Source of the DNA: Conexibacter sp. SYSU D00693
GTDB taxonomy: Bacteria; Actinomycetota; Thermoleophilia; Solirubrobacterales; Solirubrobacteraceae
DNA: 64,000 nucleotides
Assembly: GCF_017084525.1 (NCBI RefSeq)
Contig: NZ_CP070950.1
Span: forward strand, 1,612,001 to 1,676,000
Direction of reading: 5' to 3'
The position numbers and the translations under genes are program-made. Every line of letters begins with the position of its first letter. The first letter of the stretch is position 1. Positions 16,153 through 25,336 of the stretch are shown here, in pieces. The notes under the pieces were generated by a model. It saw only the letters and a list, made by a program, of their open reading frames with translations, was not told the origin of the DNA and ran no database searches.

Positions 16153-16617
16153 ATGGAGATGCCCGCCAAGACCACCTCGCCCCGCCGCCTCGGCCTCGTC
16201 GTCGCCGCCGCCGTCCTCGCCGGCGCGCTGAGCGCGCTGCTGCCGGTGGGCGACGCGCACGCCTTCACCGTCGGCACCCAGCAGACGCTCGGTCCCGGCA
16301 GCCGCATGCCGGTCGACTTCCCCGGCCGGTCCTACGACCTGGGCGGCAAGGTGCCGCGTGGGCACGTGATGCTGCGCCGCCGGGTCGAGGTCGCGCGCAG
16401 CGAGGGCCGCCGCGGGCTCTCCTTCCTCTGCCCGGGCGGGACCTACGCGTACAGCCCGTCGCTGGTCGAGGGCGCGTCGATCGGCCTCGACATCCCCGAC
16501 GTCTCGCAGTACCAGAAGAAGCTGCGGCGCTTCCGGCTGCGCGTCTACGCGTCCCCGCTGGCCAAGCGCGACCCCGCGGTGAGCAGCGTCTACCTCCTCT
16601 GCCGCCCGCGCCGCTAG
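16153..16617 (+). CDS. Secreted protein homologous to the sensor domain of the adjacent ECF sigma factor
   Basis: A 154-residue protein with a clear Sec signal peptide (positively charged TSPRR, hydrophobic core LGLVVAAAVLAGALSALL, cleavage near DAHA). Residues 66-152 align with residues 325-410 of the ECF fusion encoded 10 nt downstream. Both share VPxG, LSFxCPxGT, GAxxG, RV and a final LC(x)RP, including two cysteines that could form a disulfide. I recognise no named family. The short gap suggests an operon, so this may be a ligand, decoy or partner of the sigma factor's C-terminal domain. The start is ATG 16153 or 16159. Confidence 0.75.
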   Translation: MEMPAKTTSPRRLGLVVAAAVLAGALSALLPVGDAHAFTVGTQQTLGPGSRMPVDFPGRSYDLGGKVPRGHVMLRRRVEVARSEGRRGLSFLCPGGTYAYSPSLVEGASIGLDIPDVSQYQKKLRRFRLRVYASPLAKRDPAVSSVYLLCRPRR

Positions 16618-16627
16618 CCCGCCGCCG

Positions 16628-18091
16628 ATGGCCGCTCTCGCCCCCGGACTGCCCGTGCCCGCCCGCTTCTCGCGCTCGCAGAGCGACGAGGAGCTCGTGG
16701 CGCGCCTGCGCAAGGGCGACGAGGCGGCGTTCGGCGAGATCCACGACCGCCACCGGGCGGCGCTCGAGCGCTACGCCAAGCGGATCCTCGACGGCCGCGG
16801 CGCCTCGGGTCCGGAGGACGTCGTGCAGGACGTCTTCGTGCGCGCGCATGCGGCGCTGAAGGCCGACGACCGGCCGATGCAGCTGCGCGCCTGGCTGTAC
16901 CGCCTGACGCGCAACCGCTGCCTCGACGAGCTGCGCCGGCCCGCCACCGGTGCGACGGTCCCGATGGACGACGTCCTGGACCCGGTCGCCCTCGAGCACA
17001 GCGACCCCTACGAGGCCACGACGCGGCGCGAGGAGCTGCGCGACGTCGTCACGGACCTCGCCTCGCTGCCCGACCGCCAGCGCGAGGTGCTGCTCTTCCG
17101 CGAGGTCGAGGGGCTCTCGCACGAGGAGGTGGCCGAGCAGCTGGGCATCACCGTCCGCGCCTCGAAGAACCTCGCCAACCGCGCGCGCGAGAACCTCGCC
17201 CGCAGCGCCCGGGCGCGCGACGAGAGCTGCCAGACGATCCGCGACGACCTCGTCTCCGCCCACGAGCGCCGCCGCCGCGCCAGCCCGCACGCGCTGCGCC
17301 ACGTCGCGCGCTGCCGGGACTGCCGCCTGTTCCGCGGCGAGCTCCAGACGCTGCGCTCCGCCATGCGGGTCCTCGACCCGGGCTCGGCGCTCGTCGGCGT
17401 CGCAGCCACGGCGACGGGCTGGTCGGTGCTCGGCCTCGGCGCGGGCGCCGCGACGATGAAGGTCGCCGCCACCGCGGCCGTGACCGTCGCCGCGGGCGCG
17501 GGCGCGTTCGAGCTGGCCTCCTCGTCGTCCTTCGCGGGCGACCGCGCGCCGATGGCGATCCGCTCCGACGTCCTCGCCGGGCCGCTGCAGCGCGGGGAGC
17601 GCGTCCCGGCCGGCACGGCGGTGCTGACCAAGAAGGTCGTGCTGGCGGCCGGGACGACGAGGCACCCGTCGCTCTCGTTCACCTGCCCGGCGGGCACCCG
17701 CGTGGCGGGCATGACGCCGTCGCGCGGCGCGCGCGTGGGCTTCGGCTACGCGCCGAGCACGATCGTCGGCGCCTCGCGCATCGCCCGCGTGGTCTTCGAG
17801 CCCCGGCGGCTGGCGCGCGCCACCGGCGTCGTCGTCGGGACGCTGTGCAAGCGCCCCGACGCGGCAGGCTCGCTGCTCGCCGTCCCGGCGCTCGCGGCGT
17901 CCAAGAAGGTGCGCAAGGTGTGCTCGAGCCGGGCCTACCTCTACGAGACGCCCGGGCGCTTCGTCATCGGCACGGTCTTCCGCTCCCAGCCCGTGACGGT
18001 CCAGCGGCGCGACCGCACGCGGCGCTGGACGCGCATCACGACCGACGCGGGCACCCGCGGCTGGGTCCGGTCCTCGGCGCTGTGCCGGTAG
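16628..18091 (+). CDS. ECF sigma factor fused to zinc anti-sigma motif, membrane segment and sensor domain
   Basis: A 487-residue protein. Sigma-2 lies at about 20-103 (GPEDVVQDVFVRAHAAL, WLYRLTRNRCLDELRR) and sigma-4 at about 137-190 (LPDRQREVLLFREVEGLSHE, HTH VAEQLGITVRASKNLANRA). Then come a ZAS-type zinc motif H225-x3-C229-x2-C232, an Ala/Gly-rich hydrophobic stretch at about 252-297 (one or two membrane helices), a domain at 308-415 homologous to the preceding secreted protein, and an SH3-like end at 430-487. A normal ECF is about 180-200 residues with a separate anti-sigma. Here sigma, inhibitor and sensor appear to be one polypeptide. Release of the sigma part would probably need proteolysis or a conformational change. 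Known C-terminally extended ECF groups exist, but I cannot place this one. Confidence 0.88.
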   Translation: MAALAPGLPVPARFSRSQSDEELVARLRKGDEAAFGEIHDRHRAALERYAKRILDGRGASGPEDVVQDVFVRAHAALKADDRPMQLRAWLYRLTRNRCLDELRRPATGATVPMDDVLDPVALEHSDPYEATTRREELRDVVTDLASLPDRQREVLLFREVEGLSHEEVAEQLGITVRASKNLANRARENLARSARARDESCQTIRDDLVSAHERRRRASPHALRHVARCRDCRLFRGELQTLRSAMRVLDPGSALVGVAATATGWSVLGLGAGAATMKVAATAAVTVAAGAGAFELASSSSFAGDRAPMAIRSDVLAGPLQRGERVPAGTAVLTKKVVLAAGTTRHPSLSFTCPAGTRVAGMTPSRGARVGFGYAPSTIVGASRIARVVFEPRRLARATGVVVGTLCKRPDAAGSLLAVPALAASKKVRKVCSSRAYLYETPGRFVIGTVFRSQPVTVQRRDRTRRWTRITTDAGTRGWVRSSALCR

Positions 18092-18121
18092 CGCGCCGCC
18101 CGCGCCGCTAGCGTCGCCTCC

Positions 18122-19087
18122 GTGGACCCGGCGCCGTCTCGCCCCCTCCCGGCCTGGAAGGCCACGCTGCCGCTGCGCGGCGCGGGCGGCGAGCCGGTCG
18201 ACCTGCGGCGCTGCGTGCGCTCCCACGGCCTGACGTCGCTGCCGCCCTTCGTCCGTCACGAGGACTCCCGCGGCTTCGACGTGGCGATCCGGGTCCCGGG
18301 CGACGCCGCGCCGCTGCGCCTGCGCGTCCGGGAGGCGCGCGGCACCCGCGCGACCGTGTCGTCCACCGCCGTCCCCGCCGACCCCGACGCAGGGCTCGGC
18401 GTGGTCGCCCACCTCCTGCGCCTGGACGCCGACCTCTCGGGCTTCTACGCGCTCGTCGCCGAGGACGAGCACCTCGCGTGGGTGGCGACCGGCGCGGGGC
18501 GGCTCATGCGCGCGGGCACGGTCTTCGAGGAGGTCGTCAAGACGATCTGCACGACGAACTGCGCGTGGTCGGCGACCGAGCGGATGGTCGGCGCGCTCGT
18601 GCGCGAGCTCGGCGAGCCGGCCGTGGGCGAGCCGGACGGCACGTCGTGGCACGCGTTCCCGACGCCGGCGGCGATGGCCGCGGCCGACGAGGCCTTCTAC
18701 GCCGACGTCGTGCGCGCGGGCTACCGCGGGCGGGCGCTGCGCGAGCTCGCCGAGCAGGTGGCCTCGGGGGCGCTGGACCTCGAGGCGCTGGCGACCGTCC
18801 CGCGCTCCGAGCTCTCCGACGACGCGCTCGAGGAGCAGCTCCTGGCCCTGCGCGGGATCGGCCCGTACGCGGCGGCGCACGTGATGCTCCTGCTCGGGCG
18901 CCACTCGCGGCTCGTGCTCGACTCGTGGACGCGGCCGACGTGGGCGCGGCTCAACGGCCGCAAGGCCAAGGACCCGGCGATCGTCAAGCGCTTCCGCCGC
19001 TACGGCGAGCACGCGGGGCTCGCCTTCTGGCTGCGGCTGACCGAGGACTGGGTCGGGGCGACCGACCCTGGCGCCGGTGAGCCCTGA
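18122..19087 (+). CDS. HhH-GPD DNA glycosylase (AlkA/OGG-like)
   Basis: A 321-residue base-excision repair glycosylase. The helix-hairpin-helix lies in LLALRGIGPYAAAHVMLLLG, followed by the catalytic Asp region LVLDSW. The segment VFEEVVKTICTTNCAW matches the glycosylase-fold helix that carries the OGG1-type Lys. Damaged bases such as alkylpurines or 8-oxoG are the likely substrates, but which one is not clear. GTG 18122 has TAGCGT 7 nt upstream. The end overlaps the next gene by 11 nt. Confidence 0.82.
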   Translation: MDPAPSRPLPAWKATLPLRGAGGEPVDLRRCVRSHGLTSLPPFVRHEDSRGFDVAIRVPGDAAPLRLRVREARGTRATVSSTAVPADPDAGLGVVAHLLRLDADLSGFYALVAEDEHLAWVATGAGRLMRAGTVFEEVVKTICTTNCAWSATERMVGALVRELGEPAVGEPDGTSWHAFPTPAAMAAADEAFYADVVRAGYRGRALRELAEQVASGALDLEALATVPRSELSDDALEEQLLALRGIGPYAAAHVMLLLGRHSRLVLDSWTRPTWARLNGRKAKDPAIVKRFRRYGEHAGLAFWLRLTEDWVGATDPGAGEP

Positions 19088-19574
19088 GCGCCCGGTCTGG
19101 CACGCGCCGGGCGGCGGCCCCGCCGCCTGGCTCGCCGCGGCCTGCTGGGGCGCGTTCGGCGCGCTGAGCGCCGCGTGGGCGCTCGGGTGGGACGGCGCCC
19201 TGGAGGGCCTCTCGCGCGACCTGCAGCGCGACGCGGCCGCGCGCGAGACCGGCTTCCTGGCCCTGGTGTGGGCGGCCGCGGCGCTCAAGCTCGGCGCCGC
19301 GGCGCTGGCGGTGGCCGTGGCGCGGCCGGGGCGGCTGGCGCCGTGGCGGCGCCGGGCGGTCCTGGCGCTGCGCGTCGGGGGCGTGGTGACCCTGCTCTAC
19401 GGCGCGGTGCTGTGGGTCGAGAAGCTGCTGATGGTGGCCGGGGCCGTCGACGTCCCGGCGGCGCTCGAGGACGGGGTGCTCGGGTGGTACGTCCTGCTCT
19501 GGGAGCCGTCGTTCGTGGTCGGCGGGACGCTGCTGCTGCTCGCCGCTAGGCGGGCGCGGCTGCCCAGGCCGTGA
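19077..19574 (+). CDS. DUF3995-like four-helix membrane protein
   Basis: A 165-residue membrane protein with four hydrophobic helices: AAWLAAACWGAFGALSAAWA, a second near LALVWAAAALKLGAAALAVA, a third near GVVTLLYGAVLWVEKLLMVA and a fourth near WEPSFVVGGTLLLLAA. The layout matches the DUF3995 family. The GTG start lies within the end of the glycosylase gene. The 3' end overlaps the convergent M23 peptidase gene by 29 nt. Function unknown. Confidence 0.7.
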   Translation: MSPERPVWHAPGGGPAAWLAAACWGAFGALSAAWALGWDGALEGLSRDLQRDAAARETGFLALVWAAAALKLGAAALAVAVARPGRLAPWRRRAVLALRVGGVVTLLYGAVLWVEKLLMVAGAVDVPAALEDGVLGWYVLLWEPSFVVGGTLLLLAARRARLPRP

Positions 19575-20355
19575 GGGCCGGCGCCGGATCGCGCGGCGCG
19601 CCGCCGCGGTACCAGCCCGGCGCCGTCCACAGCTCGAGGTGCACGTGGCAGGCCGTCGCGTTGCCCGTGCGCCCGACCGTGCCGATCCGCTGCCCGGCGG
19701 CCACGGGCTGGCCCTGCGGGACCTCGCTCGGCGCCGCCAGGTGCATGAGGACGACCTCCTCGCCCGAGGCGGCGTCGCGCACGACGACGTAGTGGCCCGC
19801 GCGCGCCTGCTGCTTGACGTTCATGACCGTCCCGGTGACGGGCGAGACGACGGGCAGCCCGCAGTCGGCCAGCAGGTCGACGCCCTCGTGCGCGCCGCCG
19901 CGGGTCGCGAACCCGTCCCCCACGTGGTAGGGCCCCTGGACCGGGAAGCGCGGCCCGCCGCCGCCCGCCGGCGCGGCGACCGGCCGGCCGTCGGTCTGGG
20001 TGCGGTCCTGCTGGTAGGCGGCGGGGTCGCCGCCGAACGGCAGCCGGGCGCGGCGGCGCATGCCCCGCGCCTCGCCGAAGGAGATGTCGCCGTCGACCGT
20101 GAGGCCGAAGCGCCGCTCGTAGCGGTGCACGAGCCGGTGGGTCTGGCGGCCGAAGACCCCGTCGACGCCCGTGCGCAGGCGCAGCCGGCGCAGGGTGCGC
20201 TGCAGCTCGCGGACGTCGGCGCCGCGGTCGCCGCGCTCGAGCAGGCGGTCGCCGAGGCGCAGCCCGTCGGCGGCGCTCGCGCTCGCCGGCGCGGCTGCGG
20301 TCGCCGTCGCCCCGGCGGCCAGCGCGGCCGCCACCGTCCAGCGCAGGCGGCTCAT
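19546..20355 (-). CDS. Secreted M23 peptidase with peptidoglycan-binding domain
   Basis: A 269-residue exported cell-wall hydrolase. A signal peptide (LRWTVAAALAAGATATAAA, cleavage near ASAS/A) is followed by a PG_binding_1 domain (LERGDRGADVRELQRTLRRL to VDGVFGRQT) and a C-terminal LytM/M23 domain. Zinc ligands are visible in GGAHEGVDL (His and Asp) and in CHVHLELW (HxH), so the enzyme looks active as a DD- or LD-endopeptidase. Its ATG overlaps the stop of the upstream glycoside hydrolase gene (ATGA), so the two are coupled. Confidence 0.9.
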   Translation of the reverse strand: MSRLRWTVAAALAAGATATAAAPASASAADGLRLGDRLLERGDRGADVRELQRTLRRLRLRTGVDGVFGRQTHRLVHRYERRFGLTVDGDISFGEARGMRRRARLPFGGDPAAYQQDRTQTDGRPVAAPAGGGGPRFPVQGPYHVGDGFATRGGAHEGVDLLADCGLPVVSPVTGTVMNVKQQARAGHYVVVRDAASGEEVVLMHLAAPSEVPQGQPVAAGQRIGTVGRTGNATACHVHLELWTAPGWYRGGAPRDPAPALTAWAAAPA

Positions 20356-21809
20356 CGGCCGGCGTACGAGCGGGTCAGAGGACCGGTGAGGACGGTGCCG
20401 TCCGGCGCGGTCCAGCGCACGCGGTAGCGGCGTCCCTCGCGCTTGGCGGTCGTCGTGGACCACCGCCCGCGGGCGTCGGTGCGGTCGGTCGCGAGCCGCC
20501 GCCAGACCGACGAGCCGCGCTCCTGGCGCTCGACCGTCACGGTGGTCGGGCCGCCGGCCGGCCGGACGATGCCCCAGAGCGTCGTCGTCGAGCGCTCCCG
20601 GTCGGCGACCAGCGGCAGGCGGAACCCCTCGTAGGCCCGCTTGGGCTTGCCGGCGGCGGCGCGCAGGCCGGACTCGAAGCCGCTGTAGCGCTGGGTGGCC
20701 GGGACGCCCGCCTTGGGCTCGTCGTCGCGCATGAGGTACTGCGAGAACGCGGCGACCCGCGGGTTGCCCATGGCGATGCGCTCGGAGATCGCGCGATGCT
20801 CGGCCTGGGCGGTCTCGCTGACGCCGAGGAACGGGTCGGGCTTGGACTGGATGCCGAACTCGGTCAGCCACAGGCGCAGCCCGCGCGGGAGGGCGTCCGC
20901 CCGGCCGGCGCGGTCCATCGCCCGGGTCAACCGCGACAGCACGCCGATCGTGACGTCGTTCGGGCTGGGCGGGACGTAGAACGGGCCCTGACGCGTGGTG
21001 TAGGCGTGGTGGGCGACGCCGTCGGCGTCGAGCTCGCCGCAGCCGCGGGCCTGACGCCACCGCGCGTCGAGGCACAGCGCGCGCAGGAAGAACGTGATCG
21101 GGTGCACGACGCTGCCCGTCCCCCGCGGCGCGAGCTCGCCGAAGAGCACGGTGTCGCGGTCCTGCCCCGCGCGCTGCAGGCCGGCCTCGCCCTCGCGGAA
21201 GAGCTGGCGGTAGATCCGTGCCGAGGTCGCCTCGCGGGCGCCGCTGCGGGTGCGCGTCCACTGCGGGCGCAGGAACGCGGGGTGGTTGGGCTCGTTCCAG
21301 ATCGACCAGTGGTCGACCACCTCGCCGAAGTGTCGGCCCGCCGCTTCCATGAAGCGCCCGAAGCGCACCGCGCTGGGGTGGGTGCGGTCGTCGGCGCGGT
21401 CGCGCGTGGCCCAGCGCGGCACCGGGCCCGAGACGGTGAGCAGGAGGCGCATCCCGCGGGCTCGCGCGTCCTGGACCAGCGCGTCGTAGCGCGACCAGTC
21501 GTAGCTCGCCGGGTCGCGCTCGTCCACCCGCGGCACGCCGGGGCGGTCGCCGCCGGGCGCGACGCCCTTCCAGTACAGGACGACGCGCAGCCAGCGCACG
21601 CCGAAGCCGCGGATCTCGTCGAGCGTCTGCGCGCGCAGCGCGGCGTCGCCGGACAGCAGCTCGCGCGGCGCTTCGAAGAGCGTCCGCTGGGAGCTTGATG
21701 CCGACGCGCTCGCCGGGACGGCGAGGGTCAGCAGGGTGAGGAGCACGACGGCGGTGCGAGACGGCGGCACGTGCGTTGTCGACACGGCCAGGGTCCGTCG
21801 GTTGCGCAT
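20352..21809 (-). CDS. Secreted glycoside hydrolase (clan A, GH5/GH39-like)
   Basis: A TIM-barrel glycosidase of about 485 residues with an N-terminal signal peptide (AVVLLTLLTLAVPASASA). The two catalytic carboxylates are recognisable: the acid/base Glu in VDHWSIWNEPNHPAF and the nucleophile Glu in LRLWLTEFGIQSK. The C-terminal 90 residues form a beta-rich Ig-like domain (TTLWGIVRPAGGPTTVTVER onward). Substrate unknown. ATG 21809 gives a compact signal peptide; an upstream GTG at 21827 is also possible. It is translationally coupled to the M23 peptidase. Confidence 0.8.
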   Translation of the reverse strand: MRNRRTLAVSTTHVPPSRTAVVLLTLLTLAVPASASASSSQRTLFEAPRELLSGDAALRAQTLDEIRGFGVRWLRVVLYWKGVAPGGDRPGVPRVDERDPASYDWSRYDALVQDARARGMRLLLTVSGPVPRWATRDRADDRTHPSAVRFGRFMEAAGRHFGEVVDHWSIWNEPNHPAFLRPQWTRTRSGAREATSARIYRQLFREGEAGLQRAGQDRDTVLFGELAPRGTGSVVHPITFFLRALCLDARWRQARGCGELDADGVAHHAYTTRQGPFYVPPSPNDVTIGVLSRLTRAMDRAGRADALPRGLRLWLTEFGIQSKPDPFLGVSETAQAEHRAISERIAMGNPRVAAFSQYLMRDDEPKAGVPATQRYSGFESGLRAAAGKPKRAYEGFRLPLVADRERSTTTLWGIVRPAGGPTTVTVERQERGSSVWRRLATDRTDARGRWSTTTAKREGRRYRVRWTAPDGTVLTGPLTRSYAGR

Positions 21810-21843
21810 GTGCGGCCGCAGCCACACATGCGCGTCCGCGCGG

Positions 21844-22062
21844 CTACTTCATGCGGAAGACGATCCGGCCCCGGTTGAGGTCGTACGGCGAGACCTCCAC
21901 CCGGACGCGGTCGCCGGGGAGCACGCGGATGCGGTTGCGTCGCATCTTGCCGGCCAGGTGCGCGAGCACCTCGTGACCGACGTCGAGCTGGATGCGGAAC
22001 ATCAGGTTGGGAAGGGCCTCAACGACCTCTCCCTCGAGTGCGATCTTGTCCTCGACGGCCAT
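21844..22062 (-). CDS. infA: Translation initiation factor IF-1
   Basis: A 72-residue OB-fold protein: [40 protein letters not shown], then [20 protein letters not shown]. It binds the 30S A site during initiation. A strong Shine-Dalgarno (GAGGAGGTGA) precedes the ATG. It lies alone, not beside rpmJ-rpsM-rpsK as in most Gram-positives, so it may be a relocated or an additional copy; the rest of the genome would decide. A longer frame upstream of the ATG is not supported. Confidence 0.96.
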   Translation of the reverse strand: MAVEDKIALEGEVVEALPNLMFRIQLDVGHEVLAHLAGKMRRNRIRVLPGDRVRVEVSPYDLNRGRIVFRMK

Positions 22063-22212
22063 GCGTTCACCTCCTCTCGTGGTGACGCCCGCGGATGCCT
22101 CCCGCCGGCGGCGAGTGGGTGACAGGCGTTCGTCCTGGACGGACATTGTACCCGGCCGCCTGCCGGTTCGACCCGTTCGGGGCCGTCGTTGCACCGGGCG
22201 CCGGGGCGAGCG

Positions 22213-25101
22213 CTAGCGGCCCAGGGGCGACGGGCGGTGCTCGGCCTCGACGAGCGTCGCCAGCGCCGTGCGGTTGGCGACCCCGAGCTTCGTGAAGACG
22301 CCGGTCAGCGTCCGCTCGACGGTCTTCTCGCTCACGAAGATCCGCTCGGCGATCTGGCGGTTGGAGTGCCCGGCGTGGACGAGCTCGGCGACCTGGCGCT
22401 CGCGCTCGGTGAGGGCGTCGAGGCCCGTGGCGGCCTGGAAGCGCGCCGCGCGGCGCCGACCGAGGCGGCGCAGCTCGCGCTCGGCGCCGGCCGCCCATCC
22501 GTGGGCGCCGACGGCCACGAGCCGGTCGGCCGCGCGGTCCAGCACGGCGACCGCGTCCTCGCGCCGGCCGGCGGCGGCGAGCGCCCGGCCGGCGAGGACC
22601 TCGCAACGGCCCGCGTCGATCGGCAGCGACGCCTGCTCGCCGCGCAGCGCGGCGGCGAGGGCGCGGTCGGCGGCGGTGGCGGCGTCGCCCTGGGCGAGCT
22701 CGAGCTCGGCCTGCGCGCGCTGGGCGTGCGCGTCCTCGGCGGGCAGGTGGCCGCCGTGGGAGGCGGCAGCGGCGCGCTGGGCCCACTCGCCGGCGGCGTC
22801 GTGGGCGCCGAGGTCCAGCGCGGCGCGGGTGAGCACCTCGTAGGCGTGCACGTGGCCCGAGCGCGACGTCCGCAGCTCGCGGTCGCCGCCGCTCATGTCG
22901 AGCACCGCCGCGTGGGCGGCCGCCGGGCGCCCGGCTTCGAGCAGCGCCACCGCCGCGTAGAGGCCGCTCATCCCCGGGATGAGGCCGGGGTCCGCGCCGG
23001 CGGCGGTCTCACGCGACTCCTCCCCCGCCCGCAGCGCCTCGGGCAGCCGGCCCTGGGCGAGGCGCAGGAGCGCGAGCTGGCCGAGCGAGACGCTGAAGTA
23101 GAGGTTGGGCGCGAGGCGACCGGTCTGGACGGCGCTCGCGAGCTGGGCGTCGGCCTCGTCGAGGCGGCCCAGGCGCAGCAGCGACCACGTCGCGGCGGTC
23201 CGGGTGACGAGGACCGGCGCGCCCTGTCGGGTCTCGCGCGCCACGCGCAGGACCCGCTCGCAGGTGCGCAGGGAGCGCTCGTGGTGCTCCAGCACCGCCT
23301 CGGTCCATCCGAGCCAGAGCCCGAGGTCCAGCCGCGTCGCGAGATCGAGGTCGGAGAGGCCGGCGAAGCGCTGCGCCGCGGCTTCCAGCTGGCGCTCGGC
23401 GGGCAGGCCGAGGAAGTAGTGGGCCAGCGCGACCTGCCCGGCGGCGACCGCGGCGAGCGGGCGCAGCTCGAGGCGCTCGGCACGGGCGAAGGCGGCGCGG
23501 GCCCGGTCGAGCATCTCCTGCGGGCGGGTCTCGTAGCCCGCGGCGGCGGCGAGCTCGACCTCGAGCAGGGCGGCGCCGGCGCCGTCGGGGTCGGGCACCG
23601 CGGCGTGCGCGGCGGTGAGCCGTGCGTGGGCGTCGCGGTGGCGGCCGAGCAGGTGCTCGAGCCCGGCGCAGGCGGCGACGACGGGCGTGCGGTCGGGAGC
23701 GTCGGGACCGAGGAGCTCGAGCACCGCGCCGAGCGCCCGGTGCCCGCGCTCGAGGTGGCCCGCCGCGGTGGCGGCGGTCGCCTCGGCCAGGCGCAGCTCG
23801 ACGCGGGTCGGTGCGGCGTCGGGCGTGTCCGGCAGCACGCCGGCGGCCGCGGCGTACCACCGCGCCGCGAGCGCGGGCGCACGCGCCATCGCCGCGTCGC
23901 CCGCCTGGTGCAGGACGGCGACGGCGCCCGGGTCGCCGGGGACGGCCGAGCGCTCGACGTGCGGCGCGCGGGCGGCGACGTCCGCGCCCGTGGCGGCGAG
24001 GTGGGCGGCGACGCGTCCGTGGGCCTGCGCCAGCCAGCCGCCGCCGGCGCCGTCCAGGACGGTGGCACGGACGATCGGGTGGCGGAAGGCGACGCGGCCG
24101 GCCGGTCCCGGCTGCACGAGGCCCGAGGCCGTCAGGGCGTCGAGCAGGTCGGGCACGTCGGCGTCGGCGACGTCCGCGGCGCGGGCGGCGACACGCGGCT
24201 CGAAGGGGTCGCCGGCGACCGCCGCCCCGCGCAGGAGCTCGAGCGCCCGCGGAGCGAGGGCGGCGAGCTCGCCGGTCAGCGCGGTGCGCACGGCGGCGGG
24301 GACGCTGCCGGGCTCGTCGGCGTCGGCGTCCATGGGGCGGCGTCCCTCCTCCGCATAGGCGCGCGCGAGCGCGAGGAGGAAGAAGGGCGTCCCGCCGCTC
24401 TCGCGGTGCAGGGCGTCGGCGACGTCGGGCGGGACGGCGTCCTGCACGAGCCGGCGGCTGGCGGCGGCGTCGAGCGGCCGGAGGTCGAGGCGCACGGCGT
24501 CGTGCTCGCGCACCGCGCCGGCGAGCGAGCGCTCGAGCAGCGCTGGGAGCTGCGCGGGGCGCAGGCCGAGCGCCAGGCGCACGGCGCCGCGCGGCACGCG
24601 CAGGAGGAGGTGCGCGAGGAGCTCCTGCGACGCGGGGTCGGCCCAGTGGACGTCGTCGAGGACGAGCAGCACCGGCCGCTGGGCCCCAGCCCGCTCGAGC
24701 AGGCGGCGGACGGCGCGGAACGCGCGATGGCGCTCCTCCCCGGTGGCGGGCAGGCGGCCGTCGCCGGGCGCCTCGAAGGCGGGCAGCACCTGGGCGAGCT
24801 CGACCGCGTCGCGGTCGGCCAGTGCCCGGCGCTCGTCCGGCCCCAGGTCGTCGAGCCAGTCCTCGCAGGCGGTGCGCAGGAGGCCGAACGGGACCTCGGC
24901 CTCGAACTCCGCCGCGCGCCCGTGCAGGACGAGGTGGCCGCCCCCTCGGGCGTGGTCGGCGAGCTCGCGCAGCAGCCGGCTCTTGCCGATGCCGGGCGGG
25001 CCGGCGACCTGCAGCACCGGCGGGCCGTCGGGCCCGAGCACCGCGAGGGCGGTGGTGAGCTCGGCCTCCCGGCCGACGAGCGGACCCGCTGCCCCGAGCA
25101 C
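22213..25101 (-). CDS. Large LAL-type LuxR transcriptional regulator with AAA ATPase domain
   Basis: A transcriptional activator of about 960 residues. Walker A (VAGPPGIGKSRLLREL) and Walker B (VLLVLDDVHWADP) lie in the first 200 residues, a long TPR-like helical middle follows, and the C-terminal LuxR HTH is LTERERQVAELVHAGHSNRQ plus IAERIFVSEKTVERTLTGVF. GTG 25101 was chosen because TACAGT lies 6 nt upstream and the protein then starts near GPLVGREAEL, as in relatives. GTG 25134 would add 11 residues. It stands alone, so its targets are unknown. The 235 nt between it and the next minus-strand gene hold nothing I recognise. Confidence 0.88.
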   Translation of the reverse strand: MLGAAGPLVGREAELTTALAVLGPDGPPVLQVAGPPGIGKSRLLRELADHARGGGHLVLHGRAAEFEAEVPFGLLRTACEDWLDDLGPDERRALADRDAVELAQVLPAFEAPGDGRLPATGEERHRAFRAVRRLLERAGAQRPVLLVLDDVHWADPASQELLAHLLLRVPRGAVRLALGLRPAQLPALLERSLAGAVREHDAVRLDLRPLDAAASRRLVQDAVPPDVADALHRESGGTPFFLLALARAYAEEGRRPMDADADEPGSVPAAVRTALTGELAALAPRALELLRGAAVAGDPFEPRVAARAADVADADVPDLLDALTASGLVQPGPAGRVAFRHPIVRATVLDGAGGGWLAQAHGRVAAHLAATGADVAARAPHVERSAVPGDPGAVAVLHQAGDAAMARAPALAARWYAAAAGVLPDTPDAAPTRVELRLAEATAATAAGHLERGHRALGAVLELLGPDAPDRTPVVAACAGLEHLLGRHRDAHARLTAAHAAVPDPDGAGAALLEVELAAAAGYETRPQEMLDRARAAFARAERLELRPLAAVAAGQVALAHYFLGLPAERQLEAAAQRFAGLSDLDLATRLDLGLWLGWTEAVLEHHERSLRTCERVLRVARETRQGAPVLVTRTAATWSLLRLGRLDEADAQLASAVQTGRLAPNLYFSVSLGQLALLRLAQGRLPEALRAGEESRETAAGADPGLIPGMSGLYAAVALLEAGRPAAAHAAVLDMSGGDRELRTSRSGHVHAYEVLTRAALDLGAHDAAGEWAQRAAAASHGGHLPAEDAHAQRAQAELELAQGDAATAADRALAAALRGEQASLPIDAGRCEVLAGRALAAAGRREDAVAVLDRAADRLVAVGAHGWAAGAERELRRLGRRRAARFQAATGLDALTERERQVAELVHAGHSNRQIAERIFVSEKTVERTLTGVFTKLGVANRTALATLVEAEHRPSPLGR

Positions 25102-25336
25102 GAGGGCACTGTAGGAGAAACGTCGAGGGACCACGTGAGGGAATCCCCCGTTGAACGTCCGTCAGCAGTCGCACATCCTGTGCCCGCGGGGACCCGGCCC
25201 AGGGGGGCGTCGTCCTCGAGCTGCGTCGCGCGGCCTCGTCGTGGGACGACGGGCCGGCGGCATTGGGGGCGCCCACGGGCGCAGCGGCCGGCCCGCACGC
25301 GGGTCGCCGGCGCAGCTCGGGGCACGGCGTCGTGCC

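Noticed and set aside
21844-22194. N-terminally extended infA
   Set aside because: The ATG at 22062 gives the canonical 72-residue IF-1 and has a strong Shine-Dalgarno.
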